Below are positions 1-8,906 of a DNA stretch of 64,000 nt, in pieces. A program made the translations under genes and the position numbers. The stretch covers positions 146,081-210,080 of the forward strand of contig NZ_JAUOPC010000001.1 of assembly GCF_030546805.1 (NCBI RefSeq), read 5' to 3'. The DNA comes from Cyclobacterium sp. 1_MG-2023. GTDB taxonomy: Bacteria; Bacteroidota; Bacteroidia; Cytophagales; Cyclobacteriaceae. Every line of letters starts with the position of its first letter. Position 1 is the stretch's first letter. The notes under the pieces are model-generated. The model had not been told where the DNA came from, ran no database searches, and saw only the letters and a list, made by a program, of their open reading frames with translations.

Positions 1-45
1 TATGCCTGCATTGGCCCCTGTGATTAGGCAAATTTTATTTTTCAT
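1..45 (-). CDS. Short-chain dehydrogenase, N-terminal fragment
   Basis: The gene runs off the left edge, so only 15 codons are visible. The start ATG lies at 45 on the reverse strand. The peptide contains LITGANAGI, which matches the TGxxxGxG nucleotide-binding motif that opens a short-chain dehydrogenase/reductase Rossmann fold. An ATG slightly upstream runs into a stop after four codons, so 45 is the likely start. The substrate cannot be guessed from this fragment. Confidence 0.6.
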   Translation of the reverse strand, partial: MKNKICLITGANAGI

Positions 46-156
46 CTCGATTTCATTAAGCTTCAATTTTCTTTAATGTCATCATTAACCATTAAAAACA
101 AGTGGTTTAACGTATAGTAAATCAGTTGGATAAGAATAGTTAAATTAAGTTTAACT

Positions 157-573
157 TTACTGACTCTTGTTTAGCTTTTCTTTTGCTTCCTTAATTACAG
201 GGTAAAGATCGTAGGTGGGGTAGAACTCAGTTGAGAAGGCGCCCCATACACTTTGTTCCACCGCAATATTGAGGTTCCTTAGTTCACTGGCCGGTAATTT
301 GAGGGTTACCACTTGACCTATTCCCATCATTACATACCAATTGATAACCCGAGCAGAAGCTGGTGGGAATTTTTCTAAAAATCCATTTTTGTTTCGGATC
401 TCTCTTAACTCTTCAATGTTTTTATCCTGGTGGTGTTTCATCATGATGGTAATCATAATGCTATCTGAAGGAGTAGAAAGGGTATCGGTTTGTCCTTGAC
501 TAAAACCAGGCATCAAAAGATAGAGCATACCCAGAAAAATACCCCATTTAAATTTTGTATTGAAGATCTCCAT
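157..573 (-). CDS. Small secreted protein of unknown function
   Basis: A 138-residue protein that I do not recognise. Residues 1 to about 27 form a signal peptide: a short basic start, a hydrophobic run, then a polar GQTD stretch. No lipobox cysteine is visible, so it is probably a soluble periplasmic or secreted protein. The mature part is charged, with many lysines and glutamates, and shows no repeats or catalytic motif. It stands alone, about 110 bp from the SDR fragment and 230 bp from the lipoprotein gene at 803-1402. No function is inferred. Confidence 0.6.
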   Translation of the reverse strand: MEIFNTKFKWGIFLGMLYLLMPGFSQGQTDTLSTPSDSIMITIMMKHHQDKNIEELREIRNKNGFLEKFPPASARVINWYVMMGIGQVVTLKLPASELRNLNIAVEQSVWGAFSTEFYPTYDLYPVIKEAKEKLNKSQ

Positions 574-802
574 TTTTTGCTGTTCTTAAAATTGGTTCGT
601 ATGAGCCAATTTAGTTAAATACCATGGGAATACGAATTAAATTATTGTGGAAATTGGTGCCAAAGGATCTTAAAAATGGGCATAAAGAATGTGCCATTTG
701 TTCTTAGTTATAACGAGTCATAGTAAACCACCCAAAATAGAATGGTTAATAGCTAACCGTATTTCTGAACTTATGCCAATTCTATTTTATCTATAGCACT
801 AT

Positions 803-1402
803 TTAAAAGTTCTTTTGGGATAATTCATATTTTAAAAATATCCCGTCGTACTTAATCGTTCCATAGTTTGATGATTCATAAATGGTATCTACATTAAAAG
901 CATCTTCAATATGAAAAGTAATTTTATCACAAACAAAAGATCCTGCATCAGTAGTAACCGTCACATTTTTATCAATGATTTCGTACTTTCCAACCTCATT
1001 GTTGTTATTCCCTTCCCAGATGGTCCCTATGGCAGGGTCATTTTTTCTGAAAATATTATTTATAGGGTCATCTGTAGCGGTATTCATCTGCGAAATATTT
1101 TCTCCACAGGCATACCAAAAGTTTTCAATTTGTTCATCAATTAGGTCTGAGTCAATCAATACCTTGAATTTCCCCGGTTCCAATGGTTCGGCTATTGTTA
1201 CGGTCATCTCGGCATCGGCCATGAAAAATGATTCCAGTTGGTAGGTCCATTGATTTCCTTCTTCCATATAGGGAAAATGATCACTTCCCCCACACACTCC
1301 TTCATCAGGCTCATTATCATCTGAAATACAGGACAGGTTAAGGCTTGAAATTAAAATAATTGCCAAAAATGGCATTCCAATAATTGTACTTTTGAAACGC
1401 AT
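803..1402 (-). CDS. Lipoprotein of unknown function
   Basis: A 199-residue protein with a type II signal peptide: hydrophobic residues 8-20, then LNLSC with the acylated cysteine at about residue 25, followed by acidic residues (SDDNEPDE). The mature part has the feel of a small beta-rich Bacteroidota outer-membrane lipoprotein, with GNQWTY early in the chain and a KYELSQ tail. Two further cysteines (VCGG and FVCDK) could form a disulfide. Neighbours give no hint about the role. The export signal is clear; the function is unknown. Confidence 0.7.
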   Translation of the reverse strand: MRFKSTIIGMPFLAIILISSLNLSCISDDNEPDEGVCGGSDHFPYMEEGNQWTYQLESFFMADAEMTVTIAEPLEPGKFKVLIDSDLIDEQIENFWYACGENISQMNTATDDPINNIFRKNDPAIGTIWEGNNNNEVGKYEIIDKNVTVTTDAGSFVCDKITFHIEDAFNVDTIYESSNYGTIKYDGIFLKYELSQKNF

Positions 1403-1838
1403 AGTAAAAGTTCTAAATTAAAAATAGTCTAATAAAACCCAATATTAAAGATTTAATTTTCAAAATTTATAGCCAAGGGTGAAAAATATTTGTATTAGTT
1501 TTAAAACTATAGTCCATAGTAACTAAAGTTTTGGATCAATGAGATTAGATGATTAAGAAGCAGAGTGGATTTAGGACATTTCCTTTAATTTGGAATGCCT
1601 CGGCGTTTACTGTTCTGACTAAGGGTTAACCTATTTGAATTATAGTCATTCATTGTCCTTTTGTTAATTACAAAGGGTATATTAGGTAAGGTTATGGAAT
1701 CTTGACCTTTTATTTAAGGAGGGTTAGATAGCATTTCCTACTTTGAAAAGTAAATGACTTTAAGGCATTTTTATTGAATTTAGCGCCGTAATGATTTAAA
1801 TTTTAAGCTGGGAAAATGAAAAACTAAGGTGAAATTGG
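1403..1838. other. 436-bp intergenic stretch, no gene seen
   Basis: AT-rich spacer between the lipoprotein gene and the Fur-family gene, both on the reverse strand. I see no conserved open frame, strong hairpin or repeat. It should hold the promoter of the lipoprotein gene near 1403-1500, but no convincing consensus element can be picked out by eye. Confidence 0.5.
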
Positions 1839-2285
1839 TCAGGAGCAATTATCACAAACGCCTTGATAAACCATGCTAACACTTAGTGCTTTAAACCCTG
1901 TTGGGATGTTGGCCTGTGGGATTTTGGATTGGGTAAGGCAAAAAGTCTCATTGCATTTAATGCAATGGAAATGAGTGTGTTGATCTTTGGGCTCGCAGGC
2001 ACAGCCTTCTTCACATAATGCATATTTAACAGCTCCGGTGCCATCTTCAATACTATGAATCAGTTTTTTCTTTTCAAAGGTTTTTAAGGTTCGGTATAAG
2101 GTGGCTTTGTCTGCCCGATCAAATTTGCTTTCAAGATCATTGAGGCTAACTGCTACCGTTGATTCCACCAATTTCTTTAATACCAATAATCTCATGGTAG
2201 TTGGTTTGATGCTTTTTTCTTCGAGTTTTATTTCCAATTCAGGCCCCATAAATATTTTGGCTTTTGATCTTATTCGATCAGGCAT
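1839..2285 (-). CDS. Fur-family metal-dependent transcriptional regulator
   Basis: A 148-residue regulator of the Fur/Zur/PerR family, which bind DNA as metal-loaded dimers to control metal uptake or peroxide response. The winged-helix part covers roughly residues 20-95, with the family signature DKATLYRTLKTFEKKKLI. The C-terminal dimerisation domain carries a histidine/cysteine cluster (HTHFHC, then CxxTFC) and ends in CDNC, so the two CxxC pairs of a structural zinc site are present. An additional CAC group lies just before the histidine cluster. Length is normal. Bacteroidota have many short Fur paralogues of this kind, and the metal specificity cannot be decided from sequence alone. No metal transporter sits next to it. 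Confidence 0.85.
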   Translation of the reverse strand: MPDRIRSKAKIFMGPELEIKLEEKSIKPTTMRLLVLKKLVESTVAVSLNDLESKFDRADKATLYRTLKTFEKKKLIHSIEDGTGAVKYALCEEGCACEPKDQHTHFHCIKCNETFCLTQSKIPQANIPTGFKALSVSMVYQGVCDNCS

Positions 2286-2541
2286 TTACCTGGTAATAAA
2301 AGCTGATCTCTTCACAAATAGTTCCACTTAAAAATTCATGAATTTAATCATTTTTTATTGTGGTGATGGATTACTTCCTCCTATAAAAACCTTTAAAAAT
2401 ATTCTAAAACCTATCTTCCTTTTAATGGACAATAAATAGGGAATTATTCTTAAATTTAGTTTGGAATGCATAATGAACAAATTCATTTGAAGCCATACTA
2501 AAGCTAGCCATTCCTTCACCGGGAAAGTAAACCAAAATTTA

Positions 2542-3174
2542 ATGAAAGTTACGTTTAAAAATCAAATCAAGAGTATAGGTGAGTTGAGAGAGGTGATGGG
2601 ATTTCCTAGGGAGATGGTGCAAAAAAAGTCCATCAATTTCATTGATGAACATTGTAAAGACTTTATTGCCAAATCTCCCATGTTGTTTATTAGCACAGCC
2701 AATGAAAACGGCAGTTGTGATGTTTCTCCTAGAGGTGATCCCGCCGGTTTTGTAGGTGTGTTGGATGAGCAATACCTTGTTTTACCGGAGCGTCCAGGTA
2801 ATAAACGTTGTGATTCCTTGGTAAACATACTTTCCAATCCCCATATTGGATTGATATTTATCATTCCGGGATTAAAGGAAACATTGCGGGTCAATGGCAA
2901 GGCCATTTTAAGCCGTGACAAAGACCTATTGAATAAATATGAAGTTAATGGCAAATGTCCGGAGGTAGGAATTATTGTAGAAGTCGAAGAATGCTTCATT
3001 CATTGTGCAAAAGCTTTTTTAAGGTCTAAATTATGGCAAGCAGAAACTTGGCCGGAGAAAGAACAGCTCCCAAAGGTGGCGAAAGTTTTGGCTGATCATA
3101 TCAATAGCTCAAATTTTTCTAAGGATGAAATACAAACCGTATTGGAAGAGAGCTATAAAAAAAGATTGTATTGA
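2542..3174 (+). CDS. Pyridoxamine 5'-phosphate oxidase-like FMN-binding protein
   Basis: A 210-residue protein of the split-barrel flavin-binding superfamily. Residues about 45-125 show the fold: LFISTANENGSCDVSPRGD, then the YLVLPERPGNKR stretch, then IGLIFIIPG and LRVNGKA. This layout fits the subgroup of about 200 residues often labelled PNPOx-like rather than true PdxH, which has different C-terminal motifs. Such proteins bind FMN, heme or F420 and often act on small reactive molecules; the substrate is unknown. It is monocistronic and divergent from the Fur-family gene across about 250 bp, so joint regulation is possible but not shown. Confidence 0.75.
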   Translation: MKVTFKNQIKSIGELREVMGFPREMVQKKSINFIDEHCKDFIAKSPMLFISTANENGSCDVSPRGDPAGFVGVLDEQYLVLPERPGNKRCDSLVNILSNPHIGLIFIIPGLKETLRVNGKAILSRDKDLLNKYEVNGKCPEVGIIVEVEECFIHCAKAFLRSKLWQAETWPEKEQLPKVAKVLADHINSSNFSKDEIQTVLEESYKKRLY

Positions 3175-3276
3175 TAAGAATCAAAAAACTTACTTTAAGT
3201 TAAAGAGTAGGCCTTATATTGTCAATTAAGATGATTTGACCGCCTTTCTATATTAATGTAACGATTTATCTAATTC

Positions 3277-4284
3277 ATGAACAGAAGAAAATTTTTGAAT
3301 CAATTTGGAGCAGGGGCTTTTCTAACCGGTCTCCCTTTTACTACATTGTCTTTTAAAGCCAATGCCACGAATAAGACAAAAAACCAAACATTGCGTTTCG
3401 GATTGGTGGCTGATGTGCATAAAGATTTAATTCCTGATGCAAACCAACGACTGGAAACGTTTATAGAGAAGTCCATTGACAAAGAAGTGGATATGGTTGT
3501 TCAGTTGGGTGACTTTTGTATGGGGGACAATAAAAACAAAGATTTTATGGGCATCTGGGACACTTTCAAAGGTCCAAAATACCATGTGCTTGGGAATCAT
3601 GATATGGATCGAAATTCTAAGGAAGAAATGTTGGATTTTTGGGGTATGCCTAAAACCTATTATTCCTATGACATAAAAGGAATCCATTTTATTGTATTAG
3701 ACGCCAATTTTTTATACCAAGATGGGGAGTTCATCGATTATAAAAATGCCAATTTTTATGTGGATAGTTCCATGCGAACTTTCATTGATAACGAACAGAT
3801 CGAATGGTTTGAGGCCGACCTAAAAGCTACAAAACTACCCACAATTGTACTTTCTCATCAAAGTCTATGGCACCATCAATGGGGGGTAAATAATCGTTTG
3901 CGACTTCAGGAAATTATGGAAGCACAGGCTGAGAAAGTTATCTGTTGCTTCAATGGGCATAATCATATCGATTTTCACCGCCACCTGAACGGGATAGATT
4001 ATATTGAAATCAATAGCATGTCTTATCAATGGATAGGAGAAAAATATACTAGTTTGGATAGATTTCCCAAAGAAGCGTACGAAAAGTATCCAAATCTACC
4101 ACATATTGCTGCTTATGAAAACCCATTGTATGCCTTTGTTACGGTGGATCTTTCAGGTAAATTAATTGTGGAAGGAGTAAGGAGTACATGGATGAAACCA
4201 TCTCCCTATGATTTGGGAATGCCTGAAGACCTTTACGGAAGTATAGCTACACCAGAAATATCGGACTATAAGGTAAAGTTTTAA
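3277..4284 (+). CDS. Exported calcineurin-like metallophosphoesterase
   Basis: A 335-residue binuclear-metal phosphoesterase. The N-terminus (MNRRKFLNQF then a glycine/alanine-rich hydrophobic run) looks like a Tat-type export signal, so a periplasmic enzyme is likely. Metal-binding motifs appear in the family order: DVH at about 46-48, GDF at 78-80, GNHD at 106-109, a SHQ histidine near the middle, and GHNH in the second half. These supply the aspartates, asparagine and histidines for two metals. The family cleaves phosphomonoesters or diesters; the exact substrate is not predictable. It stands alone, about 100 bp after the FMN-binding gene, and converges on the dehydrogenase gene at 4706. 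Confidence 0.85.
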   Translation: MNRRKFLNQFGAGAFLTGLPFTTLSFKANATNKTKNQTLRFGLVADVHKDLIPDANQRLETFIEKSIDKEVDMVVQLGDFCMGDNKNKDFMGIWDTFKGPKYHVLGNHDMDRNSKEEMLDFWGMPKTYYSYDIKGIHFIVLDANFLYQDGEFIDYKNANFYVDSSMRTFIDNEQIEWFEADLKATKLPTIVLSHQSLWHHQWGVNNRLRLQEIMEAQAEKVICCFNGHNHIDFHRHLNGIDYIEINSMSYQWIGEKYTSLDRFPKEAYEKYPNLPHIAAYENPLYAFVTVDLSGKLIVEGVRSTWMKPSPYDLGMPEDLYGSIATPEISDYKVKF

Positions 4285-4456
4285 CTTGAAATAGGCAATC
4301 AATTTTTTATTACCTATTGCGATTAATCTTTTTGAATAATGATCTATTTGGGCTGATAAAAGTTAGAGAATCTTAATTAATAATCCCATCTTACTCTTTT
4401 ATTCAATACAGAAATTCTCATAAATTAAATGAAGATTAATTATTCCGAATTTTAAA

Positions 4457-4573
4457 GCCCCAAGGGGGCGAAATAACCTAGCCAAGGGTGTCAGCCCTTG
4501 GTGAAAAAATGATGAGCACTACATGATTTTGGCGGTATTGTTGCTTTTATTCTGCAACAATGCTGACAAAATC
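4457..4573. repeat. Solitary copy of the three-hairpin palindromic repeat
   Basis: This spacer element contains the same three stem-loops as the array at 11.2-11.8 kb. First a GCCCC/GGGGC hairpin, then a CCAAGGG/CCCTTGG hairpin, then a long stem built from TTTTGGCGGTATTGTTGC and its near complement. Order and spacing match the array, with point changes (AAGG in place of AACG in the first loop). It lies between two convergent genes, where it could serve as a bidirectional terminator. The whole 4285-4705 gap (421 bp) has no gene. Confidence 0.8.
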
Positions 4574-4705
4574 TTAAGATTTAAAAGTTAATGGCGGGGT
4601 CTTAGCATTCGGCTTAATAACCCGAAAAAAAATGACAATCGTTTTTAGAATAATATGGTGACAAATCTTAGCTGAAAGCCCCTTAATTTGCCACCATTGT
4701 ATTTT

Positions 4706-7405
4706 TTATCTTGCGTAGATATTTAATTTTCGCATGCTCCAAGGCTTGTCAGCATCTTCTAAATTCTCAATTTTTAGGAATTTGGCTTTCGTGTTGTTTG
4801 ACCAAGAAATGGTTATGGCACCATTTTCACCGGTTCGCTCAGCTACTTCCGTCCATTGATTGCCATCATTAGAAATGGATACCTTGTATTTTCTAGGGTA
4901 TTGATCATTGCCTGTTTCAAAGAATATTTCTGTAAGTGCAACTGCTTGAGGTAACGCTACTTGAAACCAGCTGCCATTCTTTTGGTTTCCATCCGTTTTC
5001 CAACCTTTAAAACCAAATACATAAGCCGGGTCTCTAGTGGATCCCACTCCTTGTAATGAAGTACTGCTGGCAGTTACCTTCCAGTTGTCCTGTGGGGCAA
5101 GTGCTTTTGGTACTTCAGCAAGCAATGCATCGTATTGGTAATTTCCATCCTTTTGTTCGGTTTCTTTACGGATTTTTGCTACATATTCGGGAGTTACAAA
5201 GCTTCCTGAATTTCCGAATTCATTTCTAATATAAGAGGCTACGGAAGCGATATATTGGTCATCATTGCTACTCATGGCAATCATTACACCTTCGTATTCT
5301 TTGCCTTCTATGGCACCGGTTAAGCCATGAAGAAGGGTTTTTACGATGTATTCCGGGTGGCCTTGAATTCGTGGAGAACCTGAGAAGGCCGGAGCAATCA
5401 ATTGTCCGCCGGCTGCACCTGTAGGTGTTCCAAGTCCTTTGACTCCATGGCAAGTGGCACAGTAACTATCAAATATCGTTTTCCCTTGGTTAAACAAAAC
5501 AAGTTCTTCAGGTGAGTATTGCGTTTCTGCCAATTTTTTGGCTTCATCAATTTTTTCTAATAGTTGTTTGGTTACCAATTGTACACCCTTGGCAGGGTTT
5601 GATGCTTCCAATTTTTTTAACAAGTCCTCATAATCGGTGATTTTTAAAAAATAAGCACTTTGCAGAGCCTGAATGACTACAGATGGATCAGCATCTGCTG
5701 TCATTTCTATATATGATTTTTCGAGACTTTTCTCTCCATATTTGTACAAGGTTTCACCTGCCCTCAAGCCTTGGATTCGGATATTTACACTTTTATCTGC
5801 TAGGAAATCCAACACCAATTCTTTTTTAAGAAGACCTAAACCTTCCAAAGTCCACAGCGCATGAATTCTAGCCAGTTCATTGTCTGAACTTTGAGCCATT
5901 TTCACCAAGTCTGCCGCTATTGACTGGTCTTGTCGCAGAATTAGGAGTTGTTGGGCTTTGTCTCTCCACCAGCCATTGGGATGTTCCAAATGCTTGACAA
6001 GTGCTGCTGCACTTTCCTCAAACATTTTCGGCTGGGTTTTGTCTCTTTCCATTCCCTCATAAGATACCCGCCATATTCTTCCGTTTTCAATTACATCATC
6101 CATTTGGTACTGAAGAATTTTGGTGCGCAAGTAGCTTCCTTCTTGCGTCCAGTTTCCTTCCTGAATAATACCGCGATACATGTCTACAATATACATGGTA
6201 CCATCAGGGGCTGTAGCCATATCTGTAGGTCTGAAATAAGGGTCTGTGGATTGTATAAACTCAGACTTTATGTCTAAGTATTGGTTTTGAATAGAGGTAA
6301 TTCCTTCCTTTTTCTCTGAATAAACCTGCCTAACTATTCTGCCTACAGGTTCCCCATAAAAATATTGATTTACCAACGCTTTGGGTAATCTGTCACCCCT
6401 AAAGACATCATTTCCCGCCGAACCAGTAACATTATTTAATGAGCCATCCGGTTTTGTTTCTCTCATTCCCGGCTCAAAATCAGCTAATCTTACCAAACTG
6501 AAAGGAACCCTAAAATCCTTTTGAAATTGTTCTTCTACAGCGTAGTTGCCATAAACGATTGGGAAGTTAAAATTTCTAGGTACACCACCTGCACCATCTT
6601 GAAACCATACTTGTCCATAGTTATCCTGGGTCACACCCCATTGCCCATAGGGGTTTCCCGTAGGTTCTTGAATTACCCCATCAGGTGTCCAACGGATTCT
6701 TTTGGAGTTATAAGTACTGTACATCCAATTGTCCATGGCCCAAGTAAGGAAACTGGTTTGGTGTTCTACATTGCCAGACCTGCCCAGTCCGGTAGCAAAC
6801 AGTTCTTTTTTGTCTGCTTTGCCGTCATTGTCAGTATCTGTGTATTTGTACACATTGTCTTCATTGGACTCCATGGATAAGATGGTACCCGGCCCAAAGG
6901 GGACAACAAACCTCGGGAAAACCAAGCTGTCTAAAAAGACCACCCCATCTTCATAAATACCATCATTGTCTTTGTCTTCCCATCTGGAAATTTGACTGGT
7001 GGGCAATAATTCACCAACTGCATCTATGTCTTGCATATAACTCCTTAATTCGAGTACATACATCCTTCCATTCCCATCAAACTGTATGGCTGCAGGTTCT
7101 TTGATCAGGGGTTCTGTTAGGATGGGTGTCATGGAATAACCCGGCTGTAAAACAAAAGTCTTTTGTTCATCAGAAGCTGATAGAGGGTTCAATGGAGCAA
7201 TTGGACTAAGGTCAATACCATTCCATCTGGGAGAAGTTAGGTCTGCAGATTCAGGTATAGGCACCTCCGGAAAGGGAGCTTCCATCCGTTTCGGATCCAT
7301 TCTTTCTAAGGGTGAGATTTCTGTATAAGGCCTTTCTTGTTTGCAGCTGGATAGGAGTGCAGCAGCAACCAATAGGTATTGGAATGATTTTCCGGAAAAG
7401 TGCAT
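4706..7405 (-). CDS. Multi-domain lipoprotein: propeller dehydrogenase, HEAT repeats, cytochrome c, discoidin
   Basis: An 899-residue exported protein. A lipobox (LLSSC, cysteine about 21) anchors it in a membrane. Residues about 85-480 form a beta-propeller of the membrane-bound dehydrogenase type common in Planctomycetes and Bacteroidota (LQPGYSMTPI, then FDGNGRMYVLEL, later APDGTMYIVDMYRG). Residues about 470-620 look like HEAT-type helical repeats. A c-type heme site, CATCH, lies at 649-653, followed by a cytochrome domain to about 730. The C-terminal 140 residues resemble an F5/8 type C (discoidin) carbohydrate-binding domain. Such proteins probably oxidise sugars or similar compounds and pass electrons to the heme; the substrate is unknown. 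It stands alone and is divergent from the amidohydrolase gene. Confidence 0.8.
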   Translation of the reverse strand: MHFSGKSFQYLLVAAALLSSCKQERPYTEISPLERMDPKRMEAPFPEVPIPESADLTSPRWNGIDLSPIAPLNPLSASDEQKTFVLQPGYSMTPILTEPLIKEPAAIQFDGNGRMYVLELRSYMQDIDAVGELLPTSQISRWEDKDNDGIYEDGVVFLDSLVFPRFVVPFGPGTILSMESNEDNVYKYTDTDNDGKADKKELFATGLGRSGNVEHQTSFLTWAMDNWMYSTYNSKRIRWTPDGVIQEPTGNPYGQWGVTQDNYGQVWFQDGAGGVPRNFNFPIVYGNYAVEEQFQKDFRVPFSLVRLADFEPGMRETKPDGSLNNVTGSAGNDVFRGDRLPKALVNQYFYGEPVGRIVRQVYSEKKEGITSIQNQYLDIKSEFIQSTDPYFRPTDMATAPDGTMYIVDMYRGIIQEGNWTQEGSYLRTKILQYQMDDVIENGRIWRVSYEGMERDKTQPKMFEESAAALVKHLEHPNGWWRDKAQQLLILRQDQSIAADLVKMAQSSDNELARIHALWTLEGLGLLKKELVLDFLADKSVNIRIQGLRAGETLYKYGEKSLEKSYIEMTADADPSVVIQALQSAYFLKITDYEDLLKKLEASNPAKGVQLVTKQLLEKIDEAKKLAETQYSPEELVLFNQGKTIFDSYCATCHGVKGLGTPTGAAGGQLIAPAFSGSPRIQGHPEYIVKTLLHGLTGAIEGKEYEGVMIAMSSNDDQYIASVASYIRNEFGNSGSFVTPEYVAKIRKETEQKDGNYQYDALLAEVPKALAPQDNWKVTASSTSLQGVGSTRDPAYVFGFKGWKTDGNQKNGSWFQVALPQAVALTEIFFETGNDQYPRKYKVSISNDGNQWTEVAERTGENGAITISWSNNTKAKFLKIENLEDADKPWSMRKLNIYAR

Positions 7406-7737
7406 TAAAATTAAATTTGCTACACTTACTTAAAAGTGTATAGGTTCTGATGATAAGCTTATTTAATCAAAGAACATATGGTTTTGATTAAAATTTAGAG
7501 CGACAAAGTATACTATTTTTTTAAATAAATAGGGGTTTAAAAAATTATTTTTCACCGTTTTTTTCTTACTGGTAATTATTTCTTTTAAATTATGCCAAAT
7601 TAAGCGGATTAGTACCCTTCATTTGGGGCATTGAAGGCTTAAGGTTTGCCCCATAGGGTCAATGTTTTGATTTACTAAATCGGGCCCGGAATTTACCTTT
7701 TCCTAATTTATCGACTGAAAGTTTTTATATAGTAGAA
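7406..7737. other. 332-bp divergent promoter region
   Basis: This gap lies between two divergent genes, the dehydrogenase lipoprotein and the amidohydrolase lipoprotein, so it must contain both promoters. It is AT-rich with runs of A and T. I see no gene, repeat or clear operator. Confidence 0.5.
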
Positions 7738-8814
7738 ATGAAAAAGTTCTTATCTATAGTGTCTTCATTGGCAATATTTGCCTCTTGTGCGGAGAAGAAT
7801 TCTAATTATTCATTGGAGGATTATCAATCGGTCAAAAAGACCGACATCCATATCCATATCACGGCAGACAGACCTACTTTTGTGGAAAAAGCCAAAGCGG
7901 ATAACTTTCACTTATTAGATGTTGCACTAGAGATTAATAAAGGCTGGGAGGATGTTTACTTTAAGTACAATCATGGCAAGAACCAACAAGAACAAAACCC
8001 GGAAACAGTAGATTTGGTTACTGCCTTTGCGGTCTCGGACTGGGATGATCCTGCTTGGGAGAGTAGGGTAATTTCATGGCTTGACAGTTGTTTTAATGAA
8101 GGAGCAGTGGGAGTGAAGGTCTGGAAAAACATAGGCATGGTTTCAAGGGATTCTGCCGGTAATCTAATTACAATCGATGATGAGAAATTTGATCCTATAA
8201 TTGACCACATACAGCAAAGTGGAAAGACATTGTTGGGGCATTTGGGAGAACCAAAAAATTGCTGGCTTCCTTTGGAGGAAATGACAACCAATAATGACAG
8301 AACCTATTTTGAGAAACACCCGGAATACCATATGTACAAACACCCTGAAATGCCTTCCCACGAGGAAATTATTGCCAGTAGGGATAAGATGCTTGAAAAA
8401 CACCCTGATTTAAGGTTTGTTGGGGCTCATATGGGAAGTCTTGAATACAGTGTAGACTCTTTGGCGGCAAGATTTGAAAAATTTCCCAATATGGGTATAG
8501 GCCTTGCGGCAAGAATGGGGCAAGTATTTTATCAAACAGTTGAAAATAGAGAAAAAGTCAGGGACTTCTTTATCAAATACCAGGACAGGATCATGTATGG
8601 AACAGACTTGGCAGACAATGGAACAATCACCAAAGAAGAGCTGGTCAACCGAATGGAAGATACTTGGAAAAGGGATTGGGAATATTTTGCCACTGACAAC
8701 ATGATGGAAAGTGACTTAATTAATTCACCATTTCAAGGCATTCAATTGCCAAAAGAAGTTATTGACAAGATTTATTATAAAAATGCCAATACCTGGTTTG
8801 CCTTAAAACCATAA
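7738..8814 (+). CDS. Amidohydrolase family 2 lipoprotein
   Basis: A 358-residue TIM-barrel metal hydrolase of the amidohydrolase-2 type (PF04909), which includes hydrolases and metal-dependent decarboxylases. A short signal peptide ends at FASC (cysteine about 17), so it should be a lipoprotein, which is unusual for this mostly cytoplasmic family but common among Bacteroidota. Metal-binding motifs are DIHIH at about 37-40, GHLGEP and GAHMGS in the middle, and YGTDLAD near the C-terminus, whose aspartate completes the site. A conserved GVKVWKN strand is also present. It is divergent from the dehydrogenase gene and is followed after 92 bp by the fatty acid hydroxylase gene. The substrate is unknown. 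Confidence 0.8.
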   Translation: MKKFLSIVSSLAIFASCAEKNSNYSLEDYQSVKKTDIHIHITADRPTFVEKAKADNFHLLDVALEINKGWEDVYFKYNHGKNQQEQNPETVDLVTAFAVSDWDDPAWESRVISWLDSCFNEGAVGVKVWKNIGMVSRDSAGNLITIDDEKFDPIIDHIQQSGKTLLGHLGEPKNCWLPLEEMTTNNDRTYFEKHPEYHMYKHPEMPSHEEIIASRDKMLEKHPDLRFVGAHMGSLEYSVDSLAARFEKFPNMGIGLAARMGQVFYQTVENREKVRDFFIKYQDRIMYGTDLADNGTITKEELVNRMEDTWKRDWEYFATDNMMESDLINSPFQGIQLPKEVIDKIYYKNANTWFALKP

Positions 8815-8906
8815 TTATTTATAACCCAATGTAGATGGTATAGGATTGGAAAATATTAAAGTAAAGTTCATTCACCATCTTTTAACCTTGATCACCTATT
8901 AATTTA

